DNA of 10,219 nt, from NCBI GenBank assembly GCA_004151065.3, contig NWUY0303875857.1, forward strand, positions 1 through 10,219. The letters run 5' to 3'. The notes beneath the pieces are model-generated. The model ran no database searches. It saw nothing but the letters and a program-made list of their open reading frames with translations, and was not told the DNA's origin. The stretch is from Larix sibirica (taxonomy: Eukaryota > Streptophyta > Pinopsida > Pinales > Pinaceae). Below, piece by piece: positions 8,301-10,219 of this stretch (position 1 is its first letter; every line of letters begins with the position of its first letter). The position numbers were made by a program, and so were the translations under genes.

Positions 8301-9550
8301 TTGTAGCTACACGTATGCAAGGATTCATAGAACTGGTCGCTTTGATATTAAACACAAATGATTCGCAATCCAAACCGTAGAGTTCAAAAACATGTAAAGT
8401 AATCAAACTATAATTCAATGATGGGGCTGAGTTGAATACGTGATAAATGGCAATGGACATAATATTCAAAAATTACGACTTTGGTAAGAAAAAAACAAAG
8501 GTAATTATTCATTATAAACAAATCAATATTCAATCAAAGTTCTATAAATTATAGTCCATAGTCAACAACGTGCCCAGTTGTATTTTGAAAACCTTTCTTC
8601 AAATGTTGAGTTTTCATTGAAAAGGTATGCACCATTCTCCATAAAAGAACTTTAAATATAAAAATCATTTATTGGTATATTTTAATGATAATGCCACAAC
8701 CATTCTAATAAAGAAATTATATGTATTCTACATGGCTGAAGAATCTTCTTTCATTGTTCATATTACTTGCCAAAAAACAAACAAAAGTAAGCCAACATAA
8801 TAATATGCCCACGTTGCTAAAAAAATATGAAAGTTATGGCCTTCTAAGCATAAATAACCATCTTTAAATAATGCTAAAAACTAAAATATAGTAATAGTGA
8901 ATCAACGAGAGTTTGAATACAAAAGAAAAGGTGAAACACCTAACCCATCCTTAAGAAATGAGCACAAAGCAAGTTTATTATGAATATTATGGAAAATAAG
9001 TTTTATGGAACCCAAAATAAATAAATAATAATTTTATGCAGAAGTTTTATTTAGATGTTAATTTTAATGATAAGGGTCTTCGAATGTAAGGACAATTATA
9101 CTTAAATGTTTTCAATTAAAATGGAAAGTTTTCCTAAAAAGTTTTCATTGTATAAGTTAACATCATAAATCAATTTCATAAATATCATATTTAATCTTAA
9201 GAACCAACTTGTTTCCCTAAACAAAAGTATAAATATTAGAATAATGAGCTTGGTTTTTTTACATATGAAAGTAAAGATTGATGATGTTTTCATTATTTGA
9301 AAAGAATTCCATAAGTATTGAAACATCATGTTGATCAAACTCAGCAAACCAATGCATGTAATTTACTCAAGACAATCAAGAAGTGAGATGATCCATATGA
9401 CACACATAAGTCAAACCACCAAATCAATATTTCAAGGAATCCAAGCCAAGGAAATAAAACCATAAAAGAAAGGATCCAGTGAAGGAATCCATCTAATTGC
9501 ACTCTCAAACCAAACTTGCAAACAAAATATTTACAAAATTTACATGGGGG
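8301..9550. other. Very AT-rich stretch, no gene seen; possibly LTR-element interior
   Basis: More than 1.2 kb without a supported coding region. Runs of A and T are frequent. Because a polypurine tract and an LTR start follow directly, this may be the non-coding 3' part of an LTR retrotransposon, or a decayed pol region beyond recognition. Near 9250-9560 one plus-strand frame is readable between a few stops, but I saw no RNase H or integrase motif in it. No RNA gene or CRISPR-like array is present. Confidence 0.45.
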
Positions 9551-9577
9551 CCCCTTGATTTATGAAAAATCAAGGGG
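9551..9577 (+). repeat. 11-bp perfect hairpin overlapping the polypurine tract
   Basis: CCCCTTGATTT (9551-9561) and AAATCAAGGGG (9567-9577) are exact reverse complements with a five-base loop, ATGAA. The right arm is also the core of the polypurine tract. The first four bases overlap the palindrome GGGGCCCC at 9547-9554, so the G/C block just upstream adds competing pairing. Confidence 0.8.
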
Positions 9578-9580
9578 AGT
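9565..9580 (+). promoter_or_regulatory. Candidate polypurine tract of a Ty1/copia-like element
   Basis: AAAAATCAAGGGGAGT directly precedes TGTTGG. In plant copia elements the 3' LTR typically begins with TGTTG just after an AAGGGGGAG-like purine tract, which primes second-strand DNA synthesis. The order sets the element on the plus strand, with its body to the left. Confidence 0.6.
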
Positions 9581-9979
9581 TGTTGGGGTGCCAACAAATG
9601 GCGACAAACCTGGGCGAACCAGTTATCTCTGTACATGTCATCTCAAAAAGTTGTATAAAATATAATCTTGAAATTTACTTAAAGAGATCAGAAATTCTTA
9701 ATCTAATCAGAACCAACATCCAGTTTATATCTGCAAATATTTTCAGAACCATCCTCATTTCTGCTGATAAATATTTTTGTCATAGACAAACTGAAAATTA
9801 CCCTATCAAAACAAAATACTCAAGATAAAGATAATCTACATCATAAGTATAAAGATGCATCTATTTACTTCCCTGGAAAGCCTCCAAAATCCGCTCCAAT
9901 TATAAGAAATATTTATTGATTTTCATTAGATTTTAATTGAGGAATACTGTCGAGGTGTGGTAACCTGATATTGACAACA
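9581..9979 (+). mobile_element. Candidate 3' LTR (399 bp) of a copia-like retrotransposon
   Basis: The segment starts TGTTGGGGTGCCAAC after the polypurine tract and could end at TTGACAACA, giving TGTTG/CAACA inverted ends, as LTRs require. A TATA-like TATAAAA lies at 9654-9660, about 75 bases in. The length fits copia LTRs. There is no second copy in the window to prove it; the 5' LTR would lie elsewhere or be lost. An 88-codon frame at 9562-9828 overlaps the hairpin and LTR and is not taken as a gene. The left end is better supported than the right. Confidence 0.5.
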
Positions 9980-10007
9980 TCATTCATGTGCACTACCAGA
10001 AATAAAC

Positions 10008-10032
10008 AAGTTGGCTCATGAGGAGACCTCCT
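10008..10032 (+). repeat. CACTA subterminal repeat, copy 1
   Basis: This 25-bp unit reads AAGTTGGCTCAT, then GAGGA, then GACCTCCT. It matches copy 2 at 21 of 25 positions by eye. Within it AGGAG and CTCCT form an inverted pair around AC. It begins 17 bases inside the element end. Confidence 0.6.
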
Positions 10033-10036
10033 GTCC

Positions 10037-10054
10037 CTTGATATTTCTATCAAG
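10037..10054 (+). repeat. Small perfect hairpin in the CACTA subterminal zone
   Basis: CTTGATA and TATCAAG are exact reverse complements around TTTC. A second small hairpin, CCCTGACAGGG (10088-10098, five-base arms around one A), follows between the two subterminal repeats. Confidence 0.6.
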
Positions 10055-10113
10055 AGCCATCATCTTGGTGATCAGAAATGATGTTATCCCTGACAGGGCT
10101 GATGATCATGATT

Positions 10114-10138
10114 AAGTCGGCTCATAATTAGACCTCCT
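10114..10138 (+). repeat. CACTA subterminal repeat, copy 2
   Basis: This unit reads AAGTCGGCTCAT, then AATTA, then GACCTCCT, 106 bases after copy 1 and in direct orientation. A weaker relative, CTTATGCATGGAGGAGACC, lies near 10172-10190. Repeats of this kind in subterminal regions are usual binding sites for CACTA transposase accessory proteins. Confidence 0.55.
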
Positions 10139-10219
10139 ATTCATCAATCAAAATCTAATTTATTACAAAGACTTATGCATGGAGGAGACCTAGAAACCTC
10201 TCAGATGATAAATAAACTT

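Larger units (their letters stand above)
9991..10219 (+). mobile_element. Left terminus of a CACTA (En/Spm) DNA transposon, cut by the window end
   Basis: CACTACCAGAAA at 9991-10002 matches the well-known terminal inverted repeat start of plant CACTA elements. The 200 bases after it carry two clear and one weak copy of a subterminal repeat and several small inverted repeats, as expected for the transposase-binding zone of this superfamily. CACTA elements make 3-bp target duplications, which here would be GTG at 9988-9990. No transposase coding is reached. The other terminus lies outside the window, so the call rests on the end motif plus repeat structure. Confidence 0.6.

Noticed and set aside
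9102-9347. 81-codon minus-strand open frame rich in Ile, Leu, Phe
   Set aside because: The composition follows from the very AT-rich DNA; hydrophobic runs of this sort are expected by chance and no motif is seen.
9562-9828. 88-codon plus-strand open frame
   Set aside because: It begins in the hairpin loop and runs through the candidate LTR. LTRs are not expected to code, and no motif is present.
1-10219. CRISPR array, tRNA or rRNA genes, long tandem repeats
   Set aside because: No regularly spaced repeats, no cloverleaf-like conserved boxes and no rRNA stretches were seen by eye. A tRNA scan would be needed to exclude a degraded tRNA.

Overview
The window reads as nuclear plant DNA. It is AT-rich, has no bacterial-type gene packing, and its recognisable content is transposable elements of plant families. 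No intact host gene is visible and the species cannot be named.

Layout. Positions 1-1567 are AT-rich and mostly non-coding. They open with a short stretch that may be the last codons of a plus-strand gene (stop at 121-123). They end with a good-looking plant 3' splice site at 1525 followed by 14 open codons. From 1568 to about 8000-8300 lies one nearly full-length but dead LINE of the plant L1 type, on the minus strand. In reading order it has: a 5' leader; ORF1 (7984-5985), a gag-like protein with a DUF4283-like region and a CCHC knuckle; a 4-bp ATGA overlap; ORF2 (5988-1861) with an EEP endonuclease, a reverse transcriptase, a zf-RVT cysteine/histidine motif and a C-terminal RNase H; a 3' UTR of about 290 bp; and an A8 tail, seen as T8 at 1568-1575. 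At least eight in-frame stops and one frameshift break ORF1. Six stops and four frameshifts break ORF2.

From about 8300 to 9550 the sequence is very AT-rich and holds no gene I can support. At 9551-9580 an 11-bp perfect hairpin overlaps a polypurine tract of the Ty1/copia kind. It leads straight into a candidate 399-bp LTR (9581-9979) with matching TGTTG/CAACA ends. Eleven bases later, CACTACCAGAAA at 9991 looks like the terminus of a CACTA (En/Spm) DNA transposon. Diverged subterminal repeats and small hairpins follow it, and the element runs off the window.

The LINE parts describe one retrotransposition machine: ORF1 binds element RNA, the endonuclease nicks target DNA, the RT copies RNA onto the nick, and RNase H may help remove the RNA strand. 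This copy cannot make either protein intact. The most useful points to follow up are the CACTA and LTR ends, which are defined only by short motifs, the ATGA junction of the LINE, and the chance that the LINE landed in an exon. I found no convincing new biological system.
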